Assembly (NCBI GenBank): GCA_937901255.1
Contig: CALCHN010000061.1
Span: 1 to 64,000 of the forward strand
DNA from: an uncultured Flavobacteriales bacterium
Lineage (GTDB): Bacteria; Bacteroidota; Bacteroidia; Flavobacteriales_E; Vicingaceae
Direction of reading: 5' to 3'
Length of the DNA stretch: 64,000 nucleotides
This document shows, in pieces, positions 8,163-18,518 of this stretch (its first letter is position 1; each line of letters begins with the position of its first letter). A program made the translations under genes and the position numbers. The notes under the pieces are model-generated. The model saw only the letters and a list, made by a program, of their open reading frames with translations, was not told the origin of the DNA and did no database searches.

Positions 8163-9590
8163 TTAATCCACAAAACTCAATTTCATCATATTGGTTTGTC
8201 CTTTTTCTGTAATAGGCATGCTTGCCAAGTTGATGATTAAGTCTTTCTTTTTAATTCGTTTTTCTTTTTTTAGGATGTATTTAATATCGGCAATAGTATG
8301 ATCGGTACTTACAAATTTATCATAGTAAAATACTTTTACTCCCCACACCAAGCTTAACATGTTTAGGATGTCTTTGTTGCCTGTAAAAACATAAATTCCG
8401 GCTTTTGGTCTAAAACTGGCAATTTTAAACCCTGTATAACCGGAAAAAGTCATGGTAATAATGGCTGCCGCATTGGTTCTATGAGCTAATCTACATGAAT
8501 TAAAACAGATAGAATCTGTTATAAAACGTTCTTGAATGGTTTCGTCCGGTGGATATTCATAATGGTAAAGTGATTCACTGGTTTCTACATTTTCAATAAT
8601 GCTTACCATAGCTTTTATCACTTCTTCAGGATGTTTTCCTACAGAAGTTTCACCGCTTAACATCACGGCATCGGCTCCATCTAGAACGGCATTTGCTACG
8701 TCATTTACTTCTGCTCTGGTAGGTGTAATATTATCAATCATGCTTTCCATCATTTGAGTAGCAATAATTACCGGCTTAGCAGCTTGCATGCATTTTTTCA
8801 CAATCATTTTTTGAGTAAGCGGCACTTTATGAAAAGGAATTTCTACTCCTAAATCACCTCGAGCAACCATAATGGCGTCTGTTTCTTTAATAATATCATC
8901 AATATCGGCAACTGCTTCCGGCTTTTCTATTTTGGCTACAATTTTAGCATTACTTTTTGCTTTAGTGATGATGTGTTTCAACTCAATAATATCTCTAGCA
9001 CTTCTAACAAATGAAAGTCCTATCCAAGAGATATTCATCTTTAGAGCAAAGTTTAAATCTTCTAAATCCTTTTTAGTTAGACTTGGTAGTGAAACCTTGG
9101 TGTTGGGTAAGTTTACCCCTTTGTTGGAAGATAATTTCCCCCCATGAAGCACTTTGGTAACTACTTCGTTTTTCTGATTGGTTGACACCACTTCCAACAC
9201 CAATTTCCCATCATCCAACAATATTTTTTCCTTGGGTTTTACATCTTTGGGGAAGGTGGTATAACTGATATAGGCTTTTTCGGCAGTTCCTTCGCACTTA
9301 GTGGTAGTAAGGATAAATTTAGAGCCATTTTTAAGCATTACGCCATTATTTTCAATTTTACCTACTCTAATTTTGGGCCCTTGCAAATCGGCTAAAATAG
9401 CAGTATGTTTCCCTAGTTCATCATTTAGTTCTCTAATAGAGTTGATTACTTGTTCGTGATCTTCGTATGTTCCATGGGAAAAATTTACTCGACATACATT
9501 CACTCCTGCTTTAATAATTTTTTTAAGCATGGTTTTGGAAGATGTAGCGGGTCCAATGGTGGCGACAATTTTTGTTTTTCTGTAGTTCAT
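8163..9590 (-). CDS. pyk: Pyruvate kinase
   Basis: Pyruvate kinase converts phosphoenolpyruvate and ADP to pyruvate and ATP in the last step of glycolysis. The 475-residue sequence starts with RKTKIVATIGPATSS and has VNFSHGTYEDH, the active-site Lys/Glu segment AKIEKPEAV, DAIMVARGDLGVEIP and the signature MLSGETSVGKHP. The length is typical of a form without an extra C-terminal domain. Its ATG overlaps the stop of the upstream IPExxxVDY-family gene by one base (TAATG), so translation is probably coupled. Confidence 0.97.
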   Translation of the reverse strand: MNYRKTKIVATIGPATSSKTMLKKIIKAGVNVCRVNFSHGTYEDHEQVINSIRELNDELGKHTAILADLQGPKIRVGKIENNGVMLKNGSKFILTTTKCEGTAEKAYISYTTFPKDVKPKEKILLDDGKLVLEVVSTNQKNEVVTKVLHGGKLSSNKGVNLPNTKVSLPSLTKKDLEDLNFALKMNISWIGLSFVRSARDIIELKHIITKAKSNAKIVAKIEKPEAVADIDDIIKETDAIMVARGDLGVEIPFHKVPLTQKMIVKKCMQAAKPVIIATQMMESMIDNITPTRAEVNDVANAVLDGADAVMLSGETSVGKHPEEVIKAMVSIIENVETSESLYHYEYPPDETIQERFITDSICFNSCRLAHRTNAAAIITMTFSGYTGFKIASFRPKAGIYVFTGNKDILNMLSLVWGVKVFYYDKFVSTDHTIADIKYILKKEKRIKKKDLIINLASMPITEKGQTNMMKLSFVD

Positions 9591-10003
9591 TAAAATAATA
9601 AGTTTTGTTTCGATTTAAGTTCGTTTACATCTATTCTATGGGCAAGAATAACAACATCTATTTCTTTAACCTTTTTGGCTAAATTTTCAACAAGTTTGTC
9701 GCTAACACTGCCTTTTAAAACTAGAAAATAATCAATACTTTGTTTTTCACTAACCAAATAGCCTTCGCTACTTTTGTTGGCTATTACAAAATATTCTATG
9801 TTGTTGTCTTCGTCAATATATTCAAAAAACGGAAAGTTAATGATTTCGTTTTTCTTTTGTATTTCGTAGTCTTCAATTCTTTTAAAATTTGTTTTGAGAG
9901 CATTGTTTAACGACCAGCAAATTCTATAATCTTTTGAGTGGCAACTAATTCCAATCAATTCAAAGTCGTATTCATTTTCAAGGCTAAACGTTAGTTTCGA
10001 CAT
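9590..10003 (-). CDS. IPExxxVDY family protein
   Basis: This small 137-residue protein belongs to a family found in Flavobacteriia directly upstream of pyk. The naming motif is degenerate here (VSEKQSIDYFLVLKG, about residues 85-99). There is no signal peptide or membrane segment, so it is probably cytoplasmic. Its biochemical function is unknown. The conserved position and the one-base overlap with pyk suggest a link to glycolysis, but nothing in the sequence shows it. Confidence 0.75.
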   Translation of the reverse strand: MSKLTFSLENEYDFELIGISCHSKDYRICWSLNNALKTNFKRIEDYEIQKKNEIINFPFFEYIDEDNNIEYFVIANKSSEGYLVSEKQSIDYFLVLKGSVSDKLVENLAKKVKEIDVVILAHRIDVNELKSKQNLLF

Positions 10004-10221
10004 CGCTTTTTCCCTCTAATTTTAAATGTAAAGGTAGCAAAAATTTATGTGTTAAAGTTGTATATTTTTATCGATTTTAACCTTATTATTTGAATGCAAA
10101 ACTTGTAATGAATGGTAGGTTTTAGGAAGGGTTTATTATCAAAAATAAATGTAAATTTATGTGTTGAATCCCATTGTGTTAAATGGTTTTTTTGGGTAGT
10201 GGAAGTATTCTTGAAGTTAAT

Positions 10222-10258
10222 ATATAAAAATTAACCACATAGTTTTATGTGGTTAATT
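10222..10258 (-). terminator. Terminator-like hairpin; solo end of the E repeat
   Basis: A perfect 13-bp palindrome with a 4-nt loop (AATTAACCACATA at 10229-10241 pairs with 10246-10258) lies just after the ridA stop. Read on the minus strand it is followed by TTTTTATAT, as in a Rho-independent terminator. The stem is the terminal sequence of the E elements, joined directly end to end, so it may be a collapsed E copy. Confidence 0.6.
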
Positions 10259-10264
10259 AATAAT

Positions 10265-10696
10265 TTAATCTTTTAAGTAAGCAATGCATTTAAGCTCAAT
10301 TGCAATAGGAGAGGGAAGAGCTCCTACTTCTACAGTAGTTCTGCAAGGTTGATTTTCTTTAAAGTATTCAGCATAAACTTTGTTGTAGGTTTTAAAGTCT
10401 CTTTTCATGTCGGTAAGAAAAACAGTAACATCTACTAAATCGTTCCAAGTAGCACCAGATTCTTCTATAATAAGTTTTACATTATCGAAAACCGAGCGAC
10501 ATTGAGCTTCAAAATCAAATACTTCGTAATTTCCGTTTTTATCGAATTTTAAACCAGGAATATTAGCTTCTTCGCTACCTGAGCCAGCGGCTCTAGGACC
10601 AACACCCGATAAAAAAAGTAAATTACCTGCTTTTTTTGCATGAGGATAAAGCCCCATTGGTTTTGGGGCTTTATCTGTATTTATGCTGTTATTCAT
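10265..10696 (-). CDS. ridA: RidA family enamine/imine deaminase
   Basis: RidA proteins hydrolyse reactive enamine/imine intermediates such as 2-aminoacrylate derivatives. The 143-residue sequence has the family core: GNLLFLSGVGPR near the N-terminus, VFLTDMKRDFKTYNKVYAEYF, the catalytic Arg in CRTTVEVGALP and the Glu in IAIELKCIAYL. It is slightly longer than E. coli RidA, with an insert around GSGSEEANIPGLKF that resembles aminomuconate-deaminase-type members. The start overlaps the preceding gene by 8 bp, making it the last gene of a three-gene unit. Confidence 0.85.
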   Translation of the reverse strand: MNNSINTDKAPKPMGLYPHAKKAGNLLFLSGVGPRAAGSGSEEANIPGLKFDKNGNYEVFDFEAQCRSVFDNVKLIIEESGATWNDLVDVTVFLTDMKRDFKTYNKVYAEYFKENQPCRTTVEVGALPSPIAIELKCIAYLKD

Positions 10697-11195
10697 TACT
10701 ATCTATAATTTTTTGTAATTCTTTCAATTTGTTGTTTTCTTTCTTAAGCTTTTCAGTCATTTCGTTGATTTTGTTTTCACTATTTTTTATAGCTTCATCA
10801 ACTTTATTGTCATTATTGGCAGGATCATTTTTTTGAGCTTGAATTTCTTCTAAATTTTTCTCTTCTTTTTTAATTTCTTCTACCATTGTTTGGATGTTGT
10901 TCTCAACCTCTTCTTTATCTTTTTTTGCTTGAATTTTAGCATTGGCTGCTCTATCCTGACCAAACTCTTTTCCTTTCAAGTCTCCTTTATTCTTCCCATA
11001 AGCGTTTCCGTTATTGGTTTTTTCTTCATTTTTATTGGCAGCTTCTTTCTTTACCTTTTTTTGTTTCTTTTCTTTCTTTACTTTTTTCTCTTTTTTCTCA
11101 ACTTTTACTTCATTTTTAGAAGCTTTGTTTTGAGCATTAACATTCATAGTAAGTGAAAAAATTAATGCAGTTGCAATTACAATTGTTGTTTTCAT
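10689..11195 (-). CDS. Exported Lys/Glu-rich coiled-coil protein
   Basis: A signal peptide (residues 1-21, ending NVNA-QNK) leads into a very basic Lys/Glu block (about 25-60), a Gly/Asn/Lys linker, and a long amphipathic helix (about 85-168) with heptad spacing. It has no recognisable domain and looks like a periplasmic or surface coiled coil. Low complexity makes family assignment unsafe. It sits between the lipoprotein gene (13 bp upstream) and ridA (8-bp overlap), so the three are probably cotranscribed. Confidence 0.6.
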   Translation of the reverse strand: MKTTIVIATALIFSLTMNVNAQNKASKNEVKVEKKEKKVKKEKKQKKVKKEAANKNEEKTNNGNAYGKNKGDLKGKEFGQDRAANAKIQAKKDKEEVENNIQTMVEEIKKEEKNLEEIQAQKNDPANNDNKVDEAIKNSENKINEMTEKLKKENNKLKELQKIIDSNE

Positions 11196-11208
11196 ATTTG
11201 GTTTGGAT

Positions 11209-12006
11209 TTAGTTTATAATTTGATTTCTTATTTTAGTTACTTTATCAGCAATATTAATAAAGTCTTCTTGATTTTTAATCATAAAAATTTCATCTAATT
11301 GCTTTAATTGATTATTTAAGTTGGCAATATTGTCGCTTTTAAAACTTTCTAATAAGTTAATTAACTCAGCTAAAGATTGTTTTTGTGCGTTAATTTTTTC
11401 TTTAATCAGACTGTTTTCAATGTCTTTTGCAGATTGACGAGTTCCTAAGTACAGACCTTCTATCCAACCTCCTGCCAATACCAAAGCTGCTAATTCTTCT
11501 TGTTGAGTTGTTTTTAGGTAAGTATCTGCTTGTCTGTAACTTTGCTCTGCAATGGATAATACAGAATCTTTTGTTTCAATATTGTTTTCTATTCTTTCAA
11601 TAGTAGCAACATCAAAAACATTGGTTAAACCTAATTCTTCTGCTAATTTTTTAGAGCAATTAATATAAAGCATGCAGGCTTGTGTTTGGTCGAAAATGGT
11701 GGCATAACTTAAATCAACACCATAAATACCAAAGTTTAGTGCTTTTTGAGTGCTGGTAGTGTAGCTGTTTACATTTTCTACTGCATTAAGATAATTTTTA
11801 TCATAAATAACACCTTCGGTTTTAAAGATTTCAGCAGCTTCTAAAGGTAGAGGAACTGTAGATAGCACTTTGTTGGAGGCTTCTACTCTTTTTTCTGTTC
11901 TAATTTCTATAGCATCATTATTTTCTAAATCACTTGTTTCTTCATCAGCACATGATGTTAACATAGCAAAAAATAAAATGGGTAGAAGTAAAAAATAGTA
12001 ACGCAT
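11209..12006 (-). CDS. Helical lipoprotein of unknown function
   Basis: The N-terminus MRYYFLLLPILFFAMLTSC is a lipoprotein signal with Cys19. The remaining residues are predicted mostly alpha-helical, with stretches such as EELAALVLAGGWIEGLYLG and a C-terminal Leu/Asn-rich helix. I recognise a type of lipoprotein common in Bacteroidota but no named domain or active site. It is the first gene of the unit that continues with the coiled-coil protein and ridA. Confidence 0.6.
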   Translation of the reverse strand: MRYYFLLLPILFFAMLTSCADEETSDLENNDAIEIRTEKRVEASNKVLSTVPLPLEAAEIFKTEGVIYDKNYLNAVENVNSYTTSTQKALNFGIYGVDLSYATIFDQTQACMLYINCSKKLAEELGLTNVFDVATIERIENNIETKDSVLSIAEQSYRQADTYLKTTQQEELAALVLAGGWIEGLYLGTRQSAKDIENSLIKEKINAQKQSLAELINLLESFKSDNIANLNNQLKQLDEIFMIKNQEDFINIADKVTKIRNQIIN

Positions 12007-12333
12007 AGTTTCAATGGGGTTTTAAACTATAACAAAGATAAAAAATTAAATGACGTACACAAATTTTGTTTTCAGGATAGACAGTATTTTAAAGTGCAAA
12101 AACACACGGCTACCTAATTTTTACACAAATTAGGATATAATTTCACTAATTAGCACCAATTAAAAACATTTTTGATATTTTTTGAGTTAATTTCTTGTTT
12201 TGGATTTTCAAAAATAAAATTTGTGTTATTTGAGATAATTTGTGTTAGAAGTAAGATTTTTAGAGATAAAAAAATAACAAAGCCCATTAATAGCTATTAA
12301 TGGGCTTTGTATAACTTGTTAAATTAGATCAAC
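12007..12333. other. 327-bp intergenic region downstream of katG
   Basis: This AT-rich stretch lies between the lipoprotein gene's start and the end of katG. It contains the strong katG terminator at 12268-12310. I see no open frame, RNA gene or repeat-family copy in the rest. Confidence 0.5.
12268..12310 (-). terminator. Rho-independent terminator of katG
   Basis: A perfect 16-bp stem (12277-12292 with 12295-12310, arm ACAAAGCCCATTAATA) with a 2-nt loop lies 24 bp after the katG stop. On the minus strand it is followed by TTATTTTTTT, giving a textbook terminator. Confidence 0.85.
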
Positions 12334-14514
<2,181 letters not shown>

Positions 14515-14519
14515 TTAAG

Positions 14520-14933
14520 TTAGTTATTAAATTTTCCTGTTATCTGAAGTTTAACTTCTTGAATGTTAAAGTTTTTTATTTTATGTGCTTTAAAATAATC
14601 TTCGATGAGTTTGTTGAGTTGTTCATCTTCATAATCTTCAATACGATCTGTTTCTGTACAATATAAATGATGATGATTGGTTAAGACCGAATCGTAACGC
14701 ATAATGTCTTTCTCTGTTTTTACTTTGCTTAGCAGCTTGTTTTCAACAAAAGAATCTAACACTTTATATACGGTACCAACAGAAATATTGGGATGATTTT
14801 TTTTGATGTATGCTATTATATTTTCGGCTGTTGGATGATTTTTTAAATGTGTTATTGCTTCAAAAATAGCCACACGCTGAGGAGTTACTTTTAGTCCTTT
14901 TTCTTTTAATGCTTTTCTGAAAAATTCACTCAT
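14520..14933 (-). CDS. perR: Fur-family peroxide regulator, PerR-like
   Basis: This 137-residue protein has the Fur-family winged helix (LKVTPQRVAIFEAI and ISVGTVYKVLDSFVENKLL) and the metal-binding HHHLYC segment. Linkage to katG suggests PerR, the peroxide sensor that represses katG and itself until its metal site is oxidised. Oddly, the structural zinc site of classic PerR/Fur (two CxxC motifs) is absent: HHHLYC is followed by TETDR and the C-terminus has no Cys pair. A Cys4-less PerR-like form is therefore likely. It is cotranscribed with katG (17-bp gap). Confidence 0.85.
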   Translation of the reverse strand: MSEFFRKALKEKGLKVTPQRVAIFEAITHLKNHPTAENIIAYIKKNHPNISVGTVYKVLDSFVENKLLSKVKTEKDIMRYDSVLTNHHHLYCTETDRIEDYEDEQLNKLIEDYFKAHKIKNFNIQEVKLQITGKFNN

Positions 14934-14956
14934 AATATTTACTAGTAATTATTCCT

Positions 14957-14988
14957 CAAAGATAATAATTCTTATTTAGGAATAACAA
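14957..14988 (-). promoter_or_regulatory. perR-katG promoter with overlapping Per-box-like palindrome
   Basis: On the minus strand TTG (14986-14988), a 21-bp spacer and TATCTTTG (14957-14964) match the Bacteroidota promoter TTG-N17-23-TAnnTTTG. A 15-bp site at 14960-14974 matches the PerR box (TTATAATnATTATAA) at 10 of 14 defined positions and covers the -7 element. A second 8-bp inverted repeat, TTATTCCT (14949-14956) with AGGAATAA (14978-14985), brackets it. Repressor binding here would block the polymerase, so autoregulation is likely. Confidence 0.6.
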
Positions 14989-15019
14989 CAAATAACAAAG
15001 AAAAATTTAGAATTTAGTT

Positions 15020-15118
15020 TTAAATGTAATTTGAAGAGCCGAGTTCAAACAGTCCTTCAATATCTGTAGGAAGAATTTCTCTAAGTATTAGTCTTTCTGT
15101 CTTAGCAAATATTTTCAT
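15020..15118 (-). pseudogene. Remnant of a GNAT N-acetyltransferase
   Basis: A 32-codon frame starts ATG at 15118, 16 bp after the polA stop, and encodes MKIFAKTERLILREILPTDI followed by EGLFEL and a stop soon after. This is the typical first strand and helix of RimJ/RimL-type GNAT acetyltransferases (T-x-RL-x-LR-x-x-x-x-x-D), which normally run to about 170 residues. The acetyl-CoA binding part is missing and was not seen nearby in other frames. I interpret it as a decayed gene end. Confidence 0.6.
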
Positions 15119-15134
15119 TGGGTAGTTAAAAATA

Positions 15135-17939
15135 TTAATGAGCCGCCAACCAATTATCAGCATTATTCATTTCTACATCTAATGGGACGCTTAGTTTTAC
15201 AGCATGTTCCATTTTCTCTTTTACAATTTGTTGCACTTGTTCCAATTCAGTAAGGTGCACATCAAAAACTAACTCATCATGTACTTGCAATAACATTTTA
15301 GATTTCAATTGCTTTTCTTCAAAAACAGTAAAAATGTTAATCATTGCCATTTTAATAATATCGGCAGCAGAACCTTGTATGGGAGCGTTTATGGCATTTC
15401 TTTCTGCATGTCCGCGTACCACAGGGTTGTTGGAATTAATATCCGGTAACATTCTTCTGCGTTTCATAATGGTTTCTACATAGCCTTTTTCTTTGGCAAA
15501 GGCAATGCTGCTATCCATGTAGTTTTTAATGTTAGGATATTGCTCAAAATAAGTATCTATAATTTCTTTGGCTTCAGTACGGGAAATATTGAGGTTTTGA
15601 GACAAACCAAATGCAGAAACACCATAGATAATTCCGAAATTAACTGCTTTAGCTTTCCCTCTCATATTTCTATCTACTTCTTCTAAACTTACATTAAACA
15701 CCTTTGCAGCTGTGGCTGCATGTATGTCTTCCCCATTTTTAAAGGCACTAATCATATTTTTATCGTTACTTAATGCAGCAATAATACGAAGTTCAATTTG
15801 TGAGTAATCGGCAGCTAAAAGTGTGTAGTTCTTATCTCTTGGTACAAAGGCTTTTCTTATTTCTCTGCCTCGAGCATCTCTTATTGGGATGTTTTGTAAG
15901 TTAGGATTATTAGAGCTCAACCTTCCCGTTGCGGCTACTGTTTGCATATAGCTAGTATGTAACCTGTTGGTTTTTGGGTTTACCAAATCGGGTAGGGTAT
16001 CTACATAAGTAGATTTTAGTTTTTTAAGTGTTCTGTATTCTAAAATTTTAGGAACAATTTCGTGTTCGTTTACCAATTTGGAGAGAACATCTTCGTTGGT
16101 TTGGTACTGACCAGTTTTGGTTTTCTTTGGTTTATCAACTATTTTTAATTTTTCAAAAAGAATTTCGCCCAATTGTTTTGGAGAATCTATGTTAAATTGA
16201 GCTCCTGATAAATCTAAAATTTCTTTTTCTAGTTTAATTATTAACTCTTTTAGTTCTTCCGACATTTTTTTAAGGGTAGGAACATCCAAATTGATGCCTT
16301 CTTGCTCCATATCGGCTAATACTTTTACTAAGGGAGCTTCAATGTCATTAAAAACTTTTTGCTGATCTTCATCCATCATTTGCCACAAACGATGTTTTAA
16401 TTGAAGCGTAATGTCGGCATCTTCACAAGCGTAATCCACCACTTCTTCTGGTGGTAAATCTCTCATGTTTTGCTGGTTTTTACCTTTCTTGCCAATAAGT
16501 GTTTCTATAGAAACAGGTTTGTAACCCAAATAAGCTTCGGAAAGTAAGTCCATACCGTGTCGCATATCCGGTTGAATAAGGTAGTGGGCAATCATCGTAT
16601 CGAAAATCTTCCCTTTTACTTCCACTTTGTAATTGCTCAACACATTGATATCGTATTTAATGTTGTGCCCAATTTTTTCGATGGATTTATTTTCGAATAG
16701 TGACTGAAACTCTTCCAATATAGCTTTTGATTCTTTTTGGTTTTCAGGAAAAGGAACATAAAAAGCTTGATGTGCTTGGTACGCAAAAGCGATGCCCACT
16801 AGTTCTACTTCCAAAGCATTAATTCCGGTAGTTTCGGTATCAAAGCAAAATGCACTTTGCTCCGATAAGGTTTGAATTAGTTTTTTACGTTGCTCGGAAG
16901 TATTGATGAGTTGGTAATCGTGTTTAGTATTCGAGATGTCTTTTTGTTCAACACTTGTATCGTCTGTTTCAGTAGAATTATTTTCTTCAGCGGAAGCATC
17001 GTTGCCAAACAAGTCCATTTGTGTTCCTTGTACATTTTTAGCAGCAGCTTGAATTTGTATTTCCTTACCCAATACTCTTTTGGCTAAATTTCTGAATTCT
17101 AATTCGGCAAAAAGGTTGGTAATTTTTTCTTCATCAGGACTTTCTACTTTTAAGTCTTCAAAATCATATTCTAAAGGCACATCAACTATAATGGTAGCTA
17201 ATTTTTTTGAAAGTAAGCCTTGTTCGGCAAAGTTGATAACATTTTCTTTTTGTTTGCCTTTTAAATCTTCGGCATGGGCAATTAGATTTTCAACGCTACC
17301 ATATTCGGCAATTAACTTTTTAGCGGTTTTTTCACCAATTCCCGGAATTCCAGGTATGTTGTCAACAGCATCGCCCCAAAGTCCTAAAATGTCTATGACT
17401 TGCAAAGGATTTTCAACTTCAAATTTTTCGCACACTTCTTTAATTCCTAATACTTGAGCGGGTTTTCCGTAGGCAGCGGGTTTGTAGATAAAAGATTTTT
17501 CGGTAACTAACTGACCAAAATCTTTGTCGGGCGTCATCATATAAGTGGTAAAACCTTCTTTTTCTGCATCTTTGGCAATGGTTCCAATTACATCATCTGC
17601 TTCAAAGCCATCTTTTAATAACATTGGAATTTTAAAAGCTTCAATAATTTGTTTGATGTAAGGTAAAGCAGTTCGAATATCTTCAGGCATTTCGTGTCGT
17701 CCTGCTTTATAATCGGAAAATTCTAACTCTCTGTTGGTGGTAGTTGGGGCGTCAAAAACTACAGCAATGTGTGTTGGTTGTTGTTTTTCCAAGACTTCTA
17801 ATAAGGTATTGGTAAAGCCCAACATGGCAGAAGTGTTTAGTCCTTTAGAATTGTATCGTTGGTTGTTACCAAAAGCGAAGTAAGCTCTGTAAATTAGTGC
17901 AAAAGCATCGAGTAGGAATAGTTTTTTTTGTTCTGCCAT
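15135..17939 (-). CDS. polA: DNA polymerase I
   Basis: This is a 934-residue Pol I for repair and Okazaki fragment processing, with all three domains: 5'-3' exonuclease (LFLLDAFALIYRAYFAF at the start, DKDFGQLV), an apparently intact 3'-5' exonuclease (FDTETTGINA, YACEDADITLQL) and polymerase (LLAADYSQIELRI, KAVNFGIIYG, LLQVHDELVFDV). I chose ATG at 17939 (MAEQKKLF) over an in-frame ATG at 17969, because the longer start would lie inside the upstream gene's terminator stem and add ten non-homologous residues. Confidence 0.96.
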   Translation of the reverse strand: MAEQKKLFLLDAFALIYRAYFAFGNNQRYNSKGLNTSAMLGFTNTLLEVLEKQQPTHIAVVFDAPTTTNRELEFSDYKAGRHEMPEDIRTALPYIKQIIEAFKIPMLLKDGFEADDVIGTIAKDAEKEGFTTYMMTPDKDFGQLVTEKSFIYKPAAYGKPAQVLGIKEVCEKFEVENPLQVIDILGLWGDAVDNIPGIPGIGEKTAKKLIAEYGSVENLIAHAEDLKGKQKENVINFAEQGLLSKKLATIIVDVPLEYDFEDLKVESPDEEKITNLFAELEFRNLAKRVLGKEIQIQAAAKNVQGTQMDLFGNDASAEENNSTETDDTSVEQKDISNTKHDYQLINTSEQRKKLIQTLSEQSAFCFDTETTGINALEVELVGIAFAYQAHQAFYVPFPENQKESKAILEEFQSLFENKSIEKIGHNIKYDINVLSNYKVEVKGKIFDTMIAHYLIQPDMRHGMDLLSEAYLGYKPVSIETLIGKKGKNQQNMRDLPPEEVVDYACEDADITLQLKHRLWQMMDEDQQKVFNDIEAPLVKVLADMEQEGINLDVPTLKKMSEELKELIIKLEKEILDLSGAQFNIDSPKQLGEILFEKLKIVDKPKKTKTGQYQTNEDVLSKLVNEHEIVPKILEYRTLKKLKSTYVDTLPDLVNPKTNRLHTSYMQTVAATGRLSSNNPNLQNIPIRDARGREIRKAFVPRDKNYTLLAADYSQIELRIIAALSNDKNMISAFKNGEDIHAATAAKVFNVSLEEVDRNMRGKAKAVNFGIIYGVSAFGLSQNLNISRTEAKEIIDTYFEQYPNIKNYMDSSIAFAKEKGYVETIMKRRRMLPDINSNNPVVRGHAERNAINAPIQGSAADIIKMAMINIFTVFEEKQLKSKMLLQVHDELVFDVHLTELEQVQQIVKEKMEHAVKLSVPLDVEMNNADNWLAAH

Positions 17940-17954
17940 GAGTTTTTGTTGTAA

Positions 17955-17992
17955 AGATAAAAAAAACACCTTGATTTTTGGTCAAGGTGTTT
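17955..17992 (-). terminator. Rho-independent terminator of the tonB pair
   Basis: An 11-bp stem (AAACACCTTGA at 17964-17974 with 17982-17992) and a 7-nt loop are followed on the minus strand by a run of T. It ends the tonB transcript. The sequence TTG-N23-TATCTTTA overlapping it could serve as a weak polA promoter. Confidence 0.8.
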
Positions 17993-18023
17993 TCGATAAT
18001 TTTATTTTATAAATTTTGACGAT

Positions 18024-18512
18024 TTATTCTTTCTTTTCTTTCTTTTCTTTCTTTCTCTTTTTTTCTTTGGTTTCTTGTTTGTTTAAAACAAAGCTAAGTG
18101 GAATGTTGTAAGAAACTCTTACTGTTTTACCTTCATGTTTTCCTGGTTTCCATTTAGGAAAAGATTCTATTACTCGAACGGCTTCTTCATCTAGTAAAGG
18201 ATGAACTCCTCTAATTATTTTCACCTCGCTAATAGAGCCATCTTTTTCAATGGTAAAATTGACATATACTTTCCCTTCTACTTCATCTTTTTTTGCTTTA
18301 GTTGGATAGACTATATTAGCTCCAAGGAATTTATACAAAGAATCTTGTCCACCTGGAAATTCGGGCATTTGTTCTACTAAAACAAAAACATCATTTTCAA
18401 TTTCTTTTTCCTCAATAGTAGGTATTTCTTCTTTCTCAACTTCTTGAGCAAAAGAAATGCTGCCCACAAAAGTGAGCAGCATTATTAAAAATATGGTTGG
18501 TTTTTGCAACAT
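18024..18512 (-). CDS. Energy transducer TonB C-terminal domain protein
   Basis: A signal peptide (MLQKPTIFLIMLLTFVGSIS) and a short acidic linker precede a TonB C-terminal domain (about residues 48-148) with EGKVYVNFTIEKDGSI and GKTVRVSYNIPLSFVL. The tail is Lys/Glu-rich. It lacks the Pro-rich arm and the uncleaved N-terminal anchor of classic TonB, so it may be free in the periplasm. It is a close paralog of the gene 6 bp upstream; most of the domain aligns without gaps, indicating tandem duplication. Confidence 0.85.
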   Translation of the reverse strand: MLQKPTIFLIMLLTFVGSISFAQEVEKEEIPTIEEKEIENDVFVLVEQMPEFPGGQDSLYKFLGANIVYPTKAKKDEVEGKVYVNFTIEKDGSISEVKIIRGVHPLLDEEAVRVIESFPKWKPGKHEGKTVRVSYNIPLSFVLNKQETKEKKRKKEKKEKKE

Positions 18513-18518
18513 TGCTTG

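Noticed and set aside
10689..11195. Histone-like or DNA-binding protein because of the Lys-rich block
   Set aside because: A signal peptide is present and the rest is a low-complexity coiled coil, so export is more likely than nucleoid binding.
17940..17969. In-frame ATG upstream of polA giving a longer protein
   Set aside because: The extra codons overlap the Rho-independent terminator stem of the tonB unit, and the added residues do not match Pol I proteins. ATG at 17939 gives the usual MAEQKKLFLLDAF start.
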